From Gemmatimonadota bacterium (GTDB lineage Bacteria; Gemmatimonadota; Gemmatimonadetes; Longimicrobiales; Longimicrobiaceae), in NCBI GenBank assembly GCA_028287185.1, contig JAQBQD010000132.1:1-42772 (forward strand): a DNA stretch of 42,772 nt. Direction: 5' to 3'. The translations under genes and the position numbers were made by a program. Shown one piece after another: positions 26,621 to 36,865 of the stretch (positions are counted from its first letter, which is position 1; each line of letters opens with the position of its first letter). The notes beneath the pieces were generated by a model. That model worked only from the letters and a program-made list of their open reading frames with translations. It was not told the origin of the DNA and did no database searches.

Positions 26621-28138
26621 ATGCCGCTGCACCCCAGCTTCGACGATTTCGCCCGCCACGCCCGGACGGCCACGCTGGTGCCCGTCACCCGCGAGATCCT
26701 GTTCGACACGGAAACCGCCGTGTCGGCCTACCGCAAGGTGGCGCGTCCGCCCTTCGGCTTCCTGCTGGAGTCGGCCGTGGGCGGCGAGACGTGGGCGCGC
26801 TACACCTTCTTCGGCACCGAGCCGCGCGGGGCGTGGAAGCTGGCCGGCGGCCACGTGCACCGCTGGACGCCGGAGGCGGGATGGACGGACGAGGGGCCGT
26901 CGGCCGACCCGCTGGGCGACTTCGACCGGCTGCTGCGCCGCCACGTGCCGGCCGAGGTGCCGGGGCTGCCGCGCTTCTGGGGCGGGGCGGTGGGGTTCTT
27001 CGGATACGACACGGTGCGCCTGATCGAGCGGCTTCCCGACGGCAATCCCGACCCCCTTGGGCTGCCGGACGCGCTGTTCATGCTCACCGGGCCGGTGGTG
27101 GCGGTGGACAACCTGTTCGGCCGCGCGCGGGTGATGGTGTCGGTGGAGACGGAGGGGGCGGACGAGGCGGAGCTGCGCCGCCGCTACGATGCTGCTGCGG
27201 CCGAGCTGGACGCCTTCACCGAGCGGCTGCGCGGGGGCGAGGGGCCGGCGCCGCTGGAGCTTTCGCAGGCGCCCCCGGACGACCCGCCCTTCGCCAGCAC
27301 CTGCACGCGCGCGGAGTACGAGGCCGGCGTGCGGCGGGTGCAGGAGTACATCCTGGCGGGCGACGCCTTCCAGGTGGTCCTGTCGCAGCGCCTGACCGTG
27401 CCGCTGGAGGTGGACCCCTTCGACCTGTACCGCGTGCTGCGCACGCTGAACCCCTCGCCCTACCTCTTCTACCTGGAGCTGGACGGCTTCCAGCTCGTGG
27501 GCTCGTCGCCCGAGGTGATGGTGCGCCTGGAGGACGACCGGGTGACCGTGCGCCCCATCGCGGGCACCCGCAAGCGCGGGGCGGACGCGGAGGAGGACGC
27601 CGCGCTGGCCGCCAGCCTGCTGGCCGACGCCAAGGAGCGCGCCGAGCACCTGATGCTGCTGGACCTGGGCCGCAACGACGTGGGGCGCGTGGCGCGCTAC
27701 GGCAGCGTGCGCGTGGCCGACCGCTTCTCCATCGAGCGCTACTCGCACGTGCTGCACATGGTGAGCACGGTGCACGGCGAGCTGCGCGAGGGGCTGTCGG
27801 CCGTGGACGTCTTCCGCGCCGCGTTCCCGGCGGGGACGGTGTCCGGCGCGCCCAAGGTGCGGGCGATGGAGATCATCGACGAGCTGGAGGCCTCGCGGCG
27901 CGGACCGTACGCGGGGGCGGTGGGATACTTCGGGCACGGCGGGCGGACGATGGACACGGCGATCGCCATCCGCACCGTGGTGGCCGAGGGCGGGCGGGCG
28001 CACGTGCAGGCCGGCGCCGGCATCGTGGCGGACTCGGACCCCGCCTCGGAGTACGAGGAGACGCTCAGCAAGGCGCGCGCGCTGCTGCGGGCCGTGCAGA
28101 TGGCGCGTGCCGCGCGGAACCTGGCTCCCTTGCGGTGA
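26621..28138 (+). CDS. trpE: Anthranilate synthase component I
   Basis: 505 residues, normal for TrpE. The N-terminal domain carries the tryptophan feedback site FLLESAVGGE (LLES, ~46-55) and later NPSPYLFYLEL (~279-289). The chorismate-binding catalytic domain (~230-490) has PIAGTRKRG (~312-320), LLDLGRNDVGRVA (~347-359), SHVLHMVSTVHG (~376-387) and FPAGTVSGAPKVRAMEIID (~408-426). TrpE converts chorismate and ammonia, supplied by TrpG, to anthranilate, the first step of tryptophan synthesis. TrpG and other trp genes are not adjacent here. ATG 26621 fits the conserved N-terminus and the promoter; the frame is open to 26579. Salicylate/isochorismate synthase relatives are less likely because of the LLES motif. 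Confidence 0.93.
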   Translation: MPLHPSFDDFARHARTATLVPVTREILFDTETAVSAYRKVARPPFGFLLESAVGGETWARYTFFGTEPRGAWKLAGGHVHRWTPEAGWTDEGPSADPLGDFDRLLRRHVPAEVPGLPRFWGGAVGFFGYDTVRLIERLPDGNPDPLGLPDALFMLTGPVVAVDNLFGRARVMVSVETEGADEAELRRRYDAAAAELDAFTERLRGGEGPAPLELSQAPPDDPPFASTCTRAEYEAGVRRVQEYILAGDAFQVVLSQRLTVPLEVDPFDLYRVLRTLNPSPYLFYLELDGFQLVGSSPEVMVRLEDDRVTVRPIAGTRKRGADAEEDAALAASLLADAKERAEHLMLLDLGRNDVGRVARYGSVRVADRFSIERYSHVLHMVSTVHGELREGLSAVDVFRAAFPAGTVSGAPKVRAMEIIDELEASRRGPYAGAVGYFGHGGRTMDTAIAIRTVVAEGGRAHVQAGAGIVADSDPASEYEETLSKARALLRAVQMARAARNLAPLR

Positions 28139-28608
28139 CCGGGGGCGCCGGCTATATCAGACCGGTTCCCGCAGAATTTCGAGTTTCGGCCCGTCCGGCT
28201 CCCTTTCGGCTGCCTTGACACGGTCGGACGCCCGTTCTATATAGCGGAAAATCCGGCTTTCCCAGAGCTGTTCCGCGCGGCCCACGGCCCACCCCGGCCG
28301 CCCGGCGCGCGGGTCTCCACGACCAGCATGTCACGGCCGCGTCACGCCCGCCCTCCCGGGCACGTTCTACATACCGGCCCCACGCGCCCGCGGGCGCACC
28401 TTCCCACCGCCGCCACAGGAGGCTTTCCCGGATCGACGTTTCTTCGGTGCGTAGGGATGGCTTTCCCCGTTCCGGACGCTCGCGGGGCACACCCATCCCG
28501 CGGGGAATCCGGCGCGGTCCGCCGCCCCACCGGGCGGGCGGCTGCGCGATTCGGAAACTCACACCTGGGGACGGACCCTCCGTCCGCAGGAACCAAGGAG
28601 GACGTGTA
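28139..28608. other. Promoter region and long leader of the SusC/SusD operon
   Basis: 470 bases with no gene. A strong promoter at 28215-28243 would give a leader of ~360 nt. Two more -10-like words with similar surroundings are present: CTATATCAGACCGG near 28152 and GTTCTACATACCGG near 28366, the latter resembling GTTCTATATAGCGG of the main promoter. No Bacteroidota-type promoter (TTTG near -7) was seen. Confidence 0.6.
28215..28243 (+). promoter_or_regulatory. Sigma-70-type promoter for the SusC/SusD operon
   Basis: TTGACA (28215-28220), a 17-base spacer, then TATATA (28238-28243). It is the best promoter in the window. The -35 with its next bases (CTTGACACGG) is identical to that before cspA. 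Confidence 0.75.
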
Positions 28609-31600
28609 ATGAGCAAGTTCCGTTGGCTAGTGGCGATGCTGATCGCCGTAGCCGTGGCGCCCGGCTCGCTGCTGGCCCAGGAGCCGGCGACGATCACGGG
28701 GCGCGTGACGAACGCGTCGGGAAATCCCGAGGCGGCCGTCCTGGTGCGCATCGACGCGCTGAACGTGGGCACGGCCACCGCGGCGGACGGCACCTACCGC
28801 CTGGTCGTGCCCGCCTCGCGGGTGCGCGCCGGCCAGCAGGTGCGCCTCACCGCGAGCCGCGTGGGCCTCGCGCCGCAGAGCCGCATGGTCACGCTGTCGC
28901 CCGGCGCCAGCCTGAGCCAGAACTTCCAGCTCGGCGCCGACGTGCTGGTGCTGAGCGAGATCGTGGCGACGGGGCAGCAGACCGCCACCACCCGCGAGCG
29001 CCTGACCACCGCGGTCAGCACCGTGCGCGCGCAGGAGATCCAGCGCGCCCGCGAGCCCAACGTGGTGGAAGCCCTGGCCGGCAAGGCCCCGGGCGTGCAG
29101 GTGACCAGCAGCTCGGGTGACCCGGGTGCCGGCGCCTACATCCAGATCCGCGGGTCGGCCTCCGTGGTCGGCGGCACGCAGCCGCTGTTCGTGGTGGACG
29201 GCACCCCGATCGACAACTCCACCAACGTGATCGAGGACCAGCCCGTGGGCGGCCTGGGCGGCAACATCACCGCAGGCGGCACGGGCGGCGGCACCACGGG
29301 CACCTCGGCCTGGAGCGGCGCCTCGGCGATCAACCCGAACGACATCGAGCGGGTCGAGATCCTGAAGGGCGCGGCGGCCACGGCCATCTACGGCGCCCGC
29401 GGCGCCAACGGCGTGATCCTGATCACCACCAAGAGCGGCAAGGCAGGCAGCACGCGCGCCACCTACTCGTTCTCGTTCGGCCAGGACCACGTTACCAGCA
29501 CGGTGCCCCTGCAGCAGCAGTTCGGGCAGGGCAGCGGCGGCAACACCAGCAAGACCACGTCGTTCTCGTGGGGCGCGCCGATCGCGGCGGGCACGCCGGT
29601 GTTCAACCACGCGACGGAGCTCTACCAGAACGCGAATCGCTTCGAGAACAACGCCACCCTGTCGGGCGGCAGCGAGCGCACCACGTACTACCTGTCCCTG
29701 GGCCGGCTGAGCCAGGCGGGCGTGATCGTGGGCCCGCAGGCGTTCTCGCGCACCAACGTGCGCCTCAAGGGCACGCACTTCTTCACCGACCAGATCCAGG
29801 TGGGCGGCAACGTCGCCTACACCCGGACGGACGGCGACTTCGTGCAGCAGGGCTCCAACACGTCGGGCATCCAGCTCGGCGCGCTGCGCACCCCGCCCGA
29901 CTTCAACAACCTGCCCTACATCGACCCGGCCACGGGCCTGCACCGCTCGTACCGCTGCAACGAGGTGGTCGGCGTCTGCCCCGGCGGCAACCCGTTCAGC
30001 GACATCCTGTCGCCGCGCGGCTACGACAACCCGTTCTGGGTGGCCAACGAGCTGACCAACACGGGCAAGGCCGGGCGCGCCTTCGGCAACGTCTCGCTCG
30101 ACTACACGCCGACCAGCTGGCTGCGCGTCAGCTACCTGCTCGGCACGGACTACACGAGCGACGAGCGCATGGCGCTCTTCCCGAAGAGCTCGTCGTCCTA
30201 CAGCGACGGCGCCGTCATCCGCGCGAACTTCGTGACGGACATCCTGGACAGCAACCTGACCGCGACGGCCACCGGCCACGTGGGCAGCGACCTGGTGGGC
30301 AGCCTGACGGTGGGCCAGAACCTGAACCAGCAGGACTTCCGCCAGAACCAGACGAACGGCACGACGCTCATCAACGGCACCGAGGAAACCAACTTCGCGG
30401 TGACCAACGTGGGCAACGAGTTCAAGTACCGCACGCGCACGGACGGCTACTTCGCCAACGGCGAGGCCACCTTCCACGACATGTTCACGGTGAACGCGAC
30501 GGCGCGCTGGGACGGCTCCTCCACCTTCGGCGGAAGCGGCAAGCGCTTCTTCTACCCGGGCGTGGGCGCGAGCTGGGTGTTCACCAAGCTGGGCGCGTTC
30601 GACAACCTGGGCTTCCTGGACCTGGGCAAGGTGCGGGCGTCGTACGGCGTCAGCGGCCGCCAGCCCCCGGTGTTCTCGAACGTGAGCGCCTACACCACGG
30701 GCACGTTCATCGACGGCTGGCTCACCAGCGGCCTGTATTCGATCTACAACGGCCTCGAGGGCGTGCGCTCGCAGTTCCGCCTGGGCAACGCGAACATCCG
30801 CCCCGAGAAGAAGCGCGAGTTCGAGCTCGGCACCGACCTGGCCTTCCTGAACCAGCGCGTGTCGACGGGCATCACGTACTACAGGCGCAAGACGACGGAC
30901 GCGATCCTGAGCGTGGGCCTGCCGTACTCGTCGGGCTACAACAGCATCTACGACAACGTGGCGGCGTTCGACAACCACGGCTGGGAGGCCACCCTCAGCG
31001 TGACGCCGGTGAAGACCTCGGCCTTCAACTGGACGATGGACGCGCAGTACTCGCAGAACCGGAGCTGCGTGACCGACCTTCACGGCTCGGAGTCGGTGTT
31101 CCTGAACGGCTTCACGGGCAGCACGGTCTCGCTGGTGGGCCCGGACGTGGCGGGCGGATGCCAGCCGTTCGGCGTCTTCTACGGTGACGACTTCGTGCGC
31201 TTCGGCCGCGGCAGCGTGGTGGACGAGGGCGGGCACGACGTGGACATCGACGCCACCTACCACGGGGCCAACGGCGTGATCTACGTGGGGCCCAACGGCC
31301 TGCCGCTGCTGGACCCGCAGTCGCGCGTGCTGGGCGACCCGAACCCCAAGTGGCTGGGCTCGCTGCGCAGCACCTTCACGCTCTTCAACAACCTGACCAT
31401 CTCGGGCCTGCTGGACGTGAAGCACGGCGGCCAGATCTGGAACGGCACCAAGGGCGCGCTCACGTACTTCGGCACGCACGGCACCACGGCGGCGTACCAC
31501 GGCGCGGGCGTGACGCAGACCTACGCGCAGTTCTCGGGGCAGCCGGTGGCGGGCCCGGGCGCGCAGACGGCGACGCTGTTCGACCAGAACTGGTATACCA

Positions 31601-31893
31601 GCGACATCGGCAGCGGCTTCACGGGACCGTCGGTGCAGTTCATCGAGGACGGCGGCTTCGTCAAGCTGCGCGACATCTCGCTGTCGTACACGGTGAACCG
31701 CCCCGAGCTGAAGCGCCTCGGGTTCAGCACCATGGACCTGACGGTCAGCGGGCGCAACCTGAAGACCTGGACGAACTACACCGGCATCGATCCGGAGTCC
31801 AACCTGACGGGCCAGAGCACCGGGCGCGGGCTCGACTACTTCAACAACCCGCAGACCCGCACCTTCGCCGTTTCCGTCAACCTGAGCCGGTAA
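28609..31893 (+). CDS. SusC/RagA-like TonB-linked outer-membrane transporter
   Basis: 1094 residues. ATG 28609 has a strong AAGGAGGA site and opens a Sec signal peptide (cleavage about LLA-Q, residue 23). A carboxypeptidase-regulatory-like domain (ITGRVTNASGNPEAAVLVRI, ~28-110) follows, then the plug with the SusC signature: VVEALAGKAPGVQVTSSSGDPGAG, IQIRGSAS, PLFVVDGTPID and VEILKGAAATAIYGARGANGVILITTK (~155-290). The rest is the 22-stranded barrel, ending ...RTFAVSVNLSR. With SusD it imports glycans, peptides or other large nutrients using TonB energy. The substrate is not visible, because no glycosidase, peptidase or regulator gene accompanies it. susD starts 22 nt later. Confidence 0.92.
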   Translation: MSKFRWLVAMLIAVAVAPGSLLAQEPATITGRVTNASGNPEAAVLVRIDALNVGTATAADGTYRLVVPASRVRAGQQVRLTASRVGLAPQSRMVTLSPGASLSQNFQLGADVLVLSEIVATGQQTATTRERLTTAVSTVRAQEIQRAREPNVVEALAGKAPGVQVTSSSGDPGAGAYIQIRGSASVVGGTQPLFVVDGTPIDNSTNVIEDQPVGGLGGNITAGGTGGGTTGTSAWSGASAINPNDIERVEILKGAAATAIYGARGANGVILITTKSGKAGSTRATYSFSFGQDHVTSTVPLQQQFGQGSGGNTSKTTSFSWGAPIAAGTPVFNHATELYQNANRFENNATLSGGSERTTYYLSLGRLSQAGVIVGPQAFSRTNVRLKGTHFFTDQIQVGGNVAYTRTDGDFVQQGSNTSGIQLGALRTPPDFNNLPYIDPATGLHRSYRCNEVVGVCPGGNPFSDILSPRGYDNPFWVANELTNTGKAGRAFGNVSLDYTPTSWLRVSYLLGTDYTSDERMALFPKSSSSYSDGAVIRANFVTDILDSNLTATATGHVGSDLVGSLTVGQNLNQQDFRQNQTNGTTLINGTEETNFAVTNVGNEFKYRTRTDGYFANGEATFHDMFTVNATARWDGSSTFGGSGKRFFYPGVGASWVFTKLGAFDNLGFLDLGKVRASYGVSGRQPPVFSNVSAYTTGTFIDGWLTSGLYSIYNGLEGVRSQFRLGNANIRPEKKREFELGTDLAFLNQRVSTGITYYRRKTTDAILSVGLPYSSGYNSIYDNVAAFDNHGWEATLSVTPVKTSAFNWTMDAQYSQNRSCVTDLHGSESVFLNGFTGSTVSLVGPDVAGGCQPFGVFYGDDFVRFGRGSVVDEGGHDVDIDATYHGANGVIYVGPNGLPLLDPQSRVLGDPNPKWLGSLRSTFTLFNNLTISGLLDVKHGGQIWNGTKGALTYFGTHGTTAAYHGAGVTQTYAQFSGQPVAGPGAQTATLFDQNWYTSDIGSGFTGPSVQFIEDGGFVKLRDISLSYTVNRPELKRLGFSTMDLTVSGRNLKTWTNYTGIDPESNLTGQSTGRGLDYFNNPQTRTFAVSVNLSR

Positions 31894-31915
31894 CCGGCCG
31901 AGGAGAAGACTTCCG

Positions 31916-33334
31916 ATGAACCACCATGGATGGAAAGGCCGCGCGCTTGGCGCGGCCCTGATCGCCGGCACGTTGGGGGCGTGCGACTTCATCAAGTCGG
32001 TCGACGCCAAGAACCCCAACGCCGTGCCGCAGGCGACGATCGACCAGCTCTTCACCGCCGCGCAGGTGAACTCGTTCTTCGTGTCCGAGGACAACTCGCA
32101 GCGCGTGGCGTCGATCTGGACCCAGCAGACGTCGGGCACCGACCGCCAGTTCTCGTCGTACGACGTGTACCAGCTCAACAACGAGGACCTGGTGGACGGC
32201 GAGTTCGGCTCGGTGTACGTGGGCGGCGGCCTCGTCGACCTGCGCAACGCCGAGACCCAGGCCGAGACGGCGAACCGCAAGGTGTACGCGGGGATCCTGA
32301 AGGTCTACGAGGCCTACCTGGTGGGCCACGCCGCCAGCCTCTGGGGCGACGTGCCGTACTCGGAGGCCGTGGACCCGGCCAACCGGACGCCGCACCTGGA
32401 CAAGCAGGAGGCGGTGTACGCGGCCCTGCAGACGCTGCTGGACGGCGCCATCACGGAGCTGAAGAGCGGCACCGGCGCGGGCCCGGCCGACGTCGACATG
32501 GTGTACGGCGGCGACGCGGCGAAGTGGGTGCGCGTGGCCTACACGCTGAAGGCCCGGTACTACATGCACTGGCAGAAGGCCGAGGCGGCCGGCGGCGCCA
32601 GCGCGACGGCGGCGGGCGTGGCCTGCGGCGGGGCGGATTGCGTGGGCAAGGCCATCGCGGCGGCGGCGCTGGGCATCAACAGCTCGGCGGACGACTGGCA
32701 GAGCGTGCACAGCGCTGCCTCCACCGAGAGCAACGCGTGGTCGCAGTTCCTGAGCGACCGCTCGGGCTACGTGTCGGCCGGCTTCTTCGCCGTCGACACG
32801 CTGCAGAAGCGCGGCGACCCCCGCCTGGGCATCTACTACAAGAAGAGCGGCGGCGTGTACGTCGGCTCGAAGCCGGGCGAGAACCGTGCGAACCCGTCGG
32901 TGCCGAACATCAGCGCCACCACGCGGCAGCAGATCGCCACGTGCGCGGAGACGCAGTTCATCATCGCCGAGGGCCAGTACCGCAAGGGCGCGATCCCGGC
33001 GGCGCAGGCGGCGCTCACGGCGGGCGTCAACTGCGACAACGCGAAGTACGGGGTGGTGATCCCCGTGAACGCGGGCGCCACGGGCGCTGCGCTGCTGCAG
33101 GAGATCATGCTGCAGAAGTACCTTTCGGAGTTCCTGAGCTCCGAGGCGTACAACGACTACAAGCGCACTTGCCTGCCGGCGCTGTCCACGGCCGGCTCGG
33201 TGAACCCGACCAACATCCCCCGCCGCTTCTTCTACGGCGCGGGCGAGCGCAAGAACAACCCGAACGTTCCGGCCCCGGGCACGGCGCCCAACGGTGCCCG
33301 GAACACGAACGACCCGGCCGTCGGCGGCTGCTGA
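31916..33334 (+). CDS. SusD/RagB-like outer-membrane lipoprotein
   Basis: 472 residues. Lipobox LGAC gives a lipidated Cys at ~23. Helical TPR-like segments typical of SusD follow (AGILKVYEAYLVGHAASLWGDVPYSEA, ~127-153; KARYYMHWQKAE, ~209-220). The family's usual acidic/aromatic ligand face cannot be judged from sequence. SusD forms the lid on the SusC channel and binds the nutrient. ATG 31916 has GAGGAG about 9 nt upstream and lies 22 nt after susC, so they are one operon. The tail after ~440 is low-complexity (PNVPAPGTAPNGARNTNDP). A terminator begins 69 nt after the stop. Confidence 0.88.
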   Translation: MNHHGWKGRALGAALIAGTLGACDFIKSVDAKNPNAVPQATIDQLFTAAQVNSFFVSEDNSQRVASIWTQQTSGTDRQFSSYDVYQLNNEDLVDGEFGSVYVGGGLVDLRNAETQAETANRKVYAGILKVYEAYLVGHAASLWGDVPYSEAVDPANRTPHLDKQEAVYAALQTLLDGAITELKSGTGAGPADVDMVYGGDAAKWVRVAYTLKARYYMHWQKAEAAGGASATAAGVACGGADCVGKAIAAAALGINSSADDWQSVHSAASTESNAWSQFLSDRSGYVSAGFFAVDTLQKRGDPRLGIYYKKSGGVYVGSKPGENRANPSVPNISATTRQQIATCAETQFIIAEGQYRKGAIPAAQAALTAGVNCDNAKYGVVIPVNAGATGAALLQEIMLQKYLSEFLSSEAYNDYKRTCLPALSTAGSVNPTNIPRRFFYGAGERKNNPNVPAPGTAPNGARNTNDPAVGGC

Positions 33335-33402
33335 GCCGAGGGCGGGATCACCCGGGCGGGGAGGCCGGTCCGCACGCCGGACCGTCCCTCCCTTCCCGGC
33401 GG

Positions 33403-33441
33403 CGTCCCGGGCGGCCACGTCGGCCGCCCGGGACGTTCGCT
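33403..33441 (+). terminator. Terminator after the SusC/SusD operon
   Basis: A 14-bp perfect stem (33403-33416 with 33422-33435) with a 5-base loop, followed by TTCGCTT. A weaker imperfect hairpin lies just before it (33356-33392). It separates susD from the small lipoprotein gene. Confidence 0.8.
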
Positions 33442-33546
33442 TGCGGCCCGCGCCCGTGTCACGCGCGGGAGGCTCCGCGCGTTGCAGGGTCGCGGCTGCG
33501 GCCCACGTTCCACCCAGCGTCCCGCGAGGGGCGAGGAGGCATTCCG

Positions 33547-33981
33547 GTGCGCACCATCTCGGCGGTCCTGCTTTCCACCTTCGTTCTGAACGGCTGCTTC
33601 GCGTACGTGCCGGCGCCCACCGCGCCGCTGCAGCAGGGCCAGAGCGTGCAGGTGTTCCTGAACACGCCGCAGGACGTGCGGCTCACGGACGTGACGGCCA
33701 ACAACATCACGCGGGTGGACGGCGAGGTGGTGAGCGTCGACAGCGCGCAGCTCGTGCTGTCCGCCGCGCTGGTGACGGCGGCGTCGGGCGTGGACCAGCT
33801 GGGCGGCAACGCCACGGTGGTCATCCCCCGCGGCCACGTGGACCACCTGCAGCAGAAGCGCTTCAGCCCCATCCGCTCCGTCGGCCTGGTGGGCCTGGTG
33901 GTGCTGCTCACCGCCCTCACCGCCAGCCAGGTGGTGGGCGGCGGCACCGACAGCGGCGGCGGCACGCACAGCGGAAGCTGA
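33547..33981 (+). CDS. Small predicted lipoprotein, unknown function
   Basis: 144 residues from GTG 33547, with GAGGAGG about 8 nt upstream. Lipobox LNGC (Cys 16) is followed by a small beta-rich domain (SVQVFLNTPQDVRLTDVTANNITRV; VVIPRGHVDHLQQKR), one hydrophobic helix near residues 112-132 (SVGLVGLVVLLTALTASQVV) and a Gly/Ser-rich end. The pattern of two short beta hairpins and a late helix is seen in several uncharacterised Gemmatimonadota-type lipoproteins, but I cannot name a family. It has its own ribosome site and lies between two terminators, so it is probably transcribed independently of susCD or by read-through. Confidence 0.7.
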   Translation: MRTISAVLLSTFVLNGCFAYVPAPTAPLQQGQSVQVFLNTPQDVRLTDVTANNITRVDGEVVSVDSAQLVLSAALVTAASGVDQLGGNATVVIPRGHVDHLQQKRFSPIRSVGLVGLVVLLTALTASQVVGGGTDSGGGTHSGS

Positions 33982-34428
33982 CGCCCACCGCTTCGCCGGC
34001 TGGGAACGAACGGCGCCGCATCCCGATCCTGGGGTGCGGTGCCGTTCGTCGTCAATCCCTCCGCCGTCCGAGCCTGACGCGACTCCGTCGATTCGCCGTA
34101 GGCGCCCATCCACGGCCAACTGCGTCAGCAGTCGTGCGGTCGCATCCTCCGCCGGGCGTTCCAGCGTCCCTCGATCGCGCATCCGCTGTCGCCCGGCGTC
34201 GTTCAGCCGCTCCTCGGAGATTCGGAGGACGGTCGCGGTGCTGACGAGAGGCCGCATCCGTCCGGCCTGATCGACCGCGGATTCCGGGAGGTCGGCGTCC
34301 TCCGACCGCGCGGCGATGCGGCGGAGACGGTGATTGCATCCGGGGCGGGCGATGGCACCGGCGTCTGATGACCCGCCGTTCGGGCGGTGGGATGTGGGGC
34401 TTTCGCGGTGATCGGGAGAGGGCGGCGC
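33982..34428. other. Intergenic region upstream of ftsH
   Basis: 447 bases holding the terminator at 34006-34049. The remaining ~380 bases must include the ftsH promoter, but no convincing -35/-10 pair was found. Open frames on both strands here look like composition artefacts. Confidence 0.55.
34006..34049 (+). terminator. Long hairpin terminator after the small lipoprotein
   Basis: A 19-bp stem (34006-34024 with 34031-34049), continuous in RNA with two G-U pairs, a 6-base loop, and CGTCAATCC after it. The stem is 25 nt past the stop. The T tract is weak but the stem is unusually long. Confidence 0.7.
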
Positions 34429-36456
34429 ATGGTCCGAGTCTTGCTCGACGGCGCGGCCATGGCGACTCCCCCAAGCTATCCCAATGAGCGGCGCCGGAGC
34501 GGATCCGACCGCCGCACGAGCGGGCCCTTCGACGGGCGCAAGCCGCGCTTCTCGCTGCTTCCGCTGCTGCTCGCGTTCGCGGTGCTCATCCTGCTGAACG
34601 TGCTCTTCACGGGGGCGCGGTCGAAGGAGGTGCCGTACAGCGAGCTGAAGAACCGCATCGCGGCGGGCCAGGTGGAGAAGGTGGCCATCGGCGCGACCTC
34701 GGTGGAGGCGACGGCGGTGGACTCCATCCGCACCCGCACGCACCAGTCGGGGTGGACGGCGGTGCGCGTGGACGACCCCTCGCTGGTGCCGCTGCTGGAG
34801 CGGCACCACGTGGCCTACACGGGCGTGACGGCCAACCTGCTGCAGCGCGGCGTGGTGCTTCTGCTGCCCCTGCTGATGCTGGCGGCGCTCTGGTTCTTCA
34901 TGCTGCGCAGGATGAACCCCACGCAGGGCGTGCTGACGGTGGGCAAGAGCAAGGCGCGCATCGTGGGCGAGGAGGGCACGGGCGTCACCTTCGCCGACGT
35001 GGCGGGGGTGGACGAGGCCAAGCAGGAGACGGTGGAGATCGTGGAGTTCCTGCGCACGCCAGAGAAGTTCGCCAAGCTGGGGGCCAAGATCCCCCGGGGC
35101 GTGCTGCTGGTGGGCCCGCCGGGAACGGGCAAGACGCTGCTGGCGCGCGCCGTGGCGGGCGAGGCGGGGGTCACCTTCTTCCAGCTCTCGGGCGCCGAGT
35201 TCGTGGAGATGTTCGTGGGCGTGGGCGCGGCGCGGGTGCGCGACCTGTTCGCGCAGGCCAAGGCCCAGGCGCCGTGCATCATCTTCATCGACGAGCTGGA
35301 CGCGCTGGGCAAGGCGCGCTCGCCGGGGGGGATGATGGGGGGCAACGACGAGCGCGAGCAGACGCTGAACCAGCTGCTGGTGGAGATGGACGGCTTCGAT
35401 CCGCGCATGGCCGTGCTGATCATGGCGGCGACGAACCGCCCCGAGATCCTGGACCCCGCGCTGCTGCGCCCGGGCCGCTTCGACCGGCAGATCGTGGTGG
35501 ACCGCCCCGACGTGAAGGGCCGCCTGGCCATCCTGCAGCTGCACGCCGACGGCGTGCGCCTGGCGCCCGACGTGAACCTGGACCGCATCGCCCGGCGCAC
35601 CCCCGGCTTCGTGGGCGCCGACCTGGCGAACCTGCTGAACGAGGCGGCGCTCCTGGCGGCCCGGCGCGACCGGGCGGACGTCTCCATGAAGGAGGTGGAC
35701 GACGCCATCGACCGCATCGTGGCGGGGCTGGAGAAGAAGAACCGGCTGATCAACGACAAGGAGCGCACCATCGTGGCCTACCACGAGGCGGGCCACGCCA
35801 TCGTCGCCGAGCGCGTGCCCACGGCCGACCCGGTGCACAAGATCAGCATCATCCCCCGCGGCGTGGCGGCGCTGGGGTACACCCAGCAGCTTCCCACGGA
35901 GGACCGCTACCTGCTGACCAAGGCCGAGCTGATGGACCGCATCGCCGTGCTGCTGGGCGGGCGGGTGGCCGAGGAGATCGTGTTCAACGAGATCAGCACG
36001 GGCGCGGGCAACGACCTGGAGCGGGTGACGGAGCTGGCGCGCAGCATGGTGATGGAGTACGGGATGTCGCGCGAGGTGGGGCCCATCAACCTGGCCGGCC
36101 CGCGCCGGTCGCAGTTCCTGGCCAACGGCGAGGGCGAGGGGCCGCGCGGCTACTCCGAGGACACGGCGCGCCTGGTGGACCGCGAGATCCGCGGCATCGT
36201 GGACGGCACCTACAACCGCGTCCGCGAGATCCTGCAGCGCGACCGCGACGTGCTGGAGACGCTGTCGCAGAAGCTGCTGGAGCAGGAGGTGGTGGACGAG
36301 GGCGAGCTGCGCCAGATCATGCGCCTGCCCCCGCGCACGGCGGAGCCCTCGGCCGACCGCATCGTGGTGACGGATCCGCCCAAGGCCGGGCTGGGCGGCG
36401 ACAGCCGCGCCGCCAGCTCCGCCGGCGACGTCGGAACGGAGCCGCCGGCGTCGTGA
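34429..36456 (+). CDS. ftsH: ATP-dependent zinc metalloprotease FtsH
   Basis: 675 residues. Two membrane helices (~42-60 and ~142-162) flank a short periplasmic domain. The AAA+ module has Walker A GPPGTGKT at 229-236, the pore motif FVG, Walker [13 protein letters not shown] and the second region of homology [21 protein letters not shown]. The zinc protease has HEAGH at 452-456. FtsH is a membrane-anchored hexamer that degrades misfolded membrane proteins and selected regulators. ATG 34429 is chosen for the GGGAGAGG site upstream; ATG 34459 is possible. The C-terminus has a Ser/Ala/Pro-rich tail, as in many FtsH proteins. A good terminator follows ~95 nt later. Confidence 0.95.
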   Translation: MVRVLLDGAAMATPPSYPNERRRSGSDRRTSGPFDGRKPRFSLLPLLLAFAVLILLNVLFTGARSKEVPYSELKNRIAAGQVEKVAIGATSVEATAVDSIRTRTHQSGWTAVRVDDPSLVPLLERHHVAYTGVTANLLQRGVVLLLPLLMLAALWFFMLRRMNPTQGVLTVGKSKARIVGEEGTGVTFADVAGVDEAKQETVEIVEFLRTPEKFAKLGAKIPRGVLLVGPPGTGKTLLARAVAGEAGVTFFQLSGAEFVEMFVGVGAARVRDLFAQAKAQAPCIIFIDELDALGKARSPGGMMGGNDEREQTLNQLLVEMDGFDPRMAVLIMAATNRPEILDPALLRPGRFDRQIVVDRPDVKGRLAILQLHADGVRLAPDVNLDRIARRTPGFVGADLANLLNEAALLAARRDRADVSMKEVDDAIDRIVAGLEKKNRLINDKERTIVAYHEAGHAIVAERVPTADPVHKISIIPRGVAALGYTQQLPTEDRYLLTKAELMDRIAVLLGGRVAEEIVFNEISTGAGNDLERVTELARSMVMEYGMSREVGPINLAGPRRSQFLANGEGEGPRGYSEDTARLVDREIRGIVDGTYNRVREILQRDRDVLETLSQKLLEQEVVDEGELRQIMRLPPRTAEPSADRIVVTDPPKAGLGGDSRAASSAGDVGTEPPAS

Positions 36457-36865
36457 GCGGCCGGGCCGTCGCAGGCGGGGGGGAGCGCGAGGAGCCGGAG
36501 GAGAAGGGTCTGCGAGGGCGGTTGGCCGGCGACGGACATAGAAGGCAGAGGCCCCGCCAATCGGTTGATCGGCGGGGCTTCTTTCGGTGATCAACCTCGG
36601 TGATCCATCGACGCGGCGTCGGCCTTGCGCGTCGGATGATGCAACTGCTGGCGAACCACCCGGCGGGGAACGACGATCGCGTCTCCGTAGACGGCGACCT
36701 GCGGCCACGTGATGGTGGGTCCGGCAGGGAGCTTCGTCGCCCCGGATGCGTCCGGTGCGGCGATCCTGCCCTCCGCCCGCGAATTCGTCCACGGCTTGGG
36801 CGCGGCGTTTGCGGCGGCGGAGGGCGTGGTACGCCGAACCGATCATCCACAGACGGAGGAACCGA
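36457..36865. other. Intergenic region after ftsH
   Basis: 409 bases holding the ftsH terminator (36547-36585). The remaining ~280 bases before the 61-residue gene show no gene or clear promoter. Confidence 0.55.
36547..36585 (+). terminator. Terminator after ftsH
   Basis: A 12-bp stem (36547-36558 with 36571-36582, one G-U pair) around GCCCCGCC/GGCGGGGC, extended inward by three pairs past one mismatch to a GGTT loop, followed by TTCTTTC. This is the most canonical terminator in the window besides that of actF. Confidence 0.85.

Noticed and set aside
28627..32280. A 1217-codon minus-strand open frame over susC
   Set aside because: It is antisense to a complete SusC with signal peptide, plug and barrel; no motif supports it.
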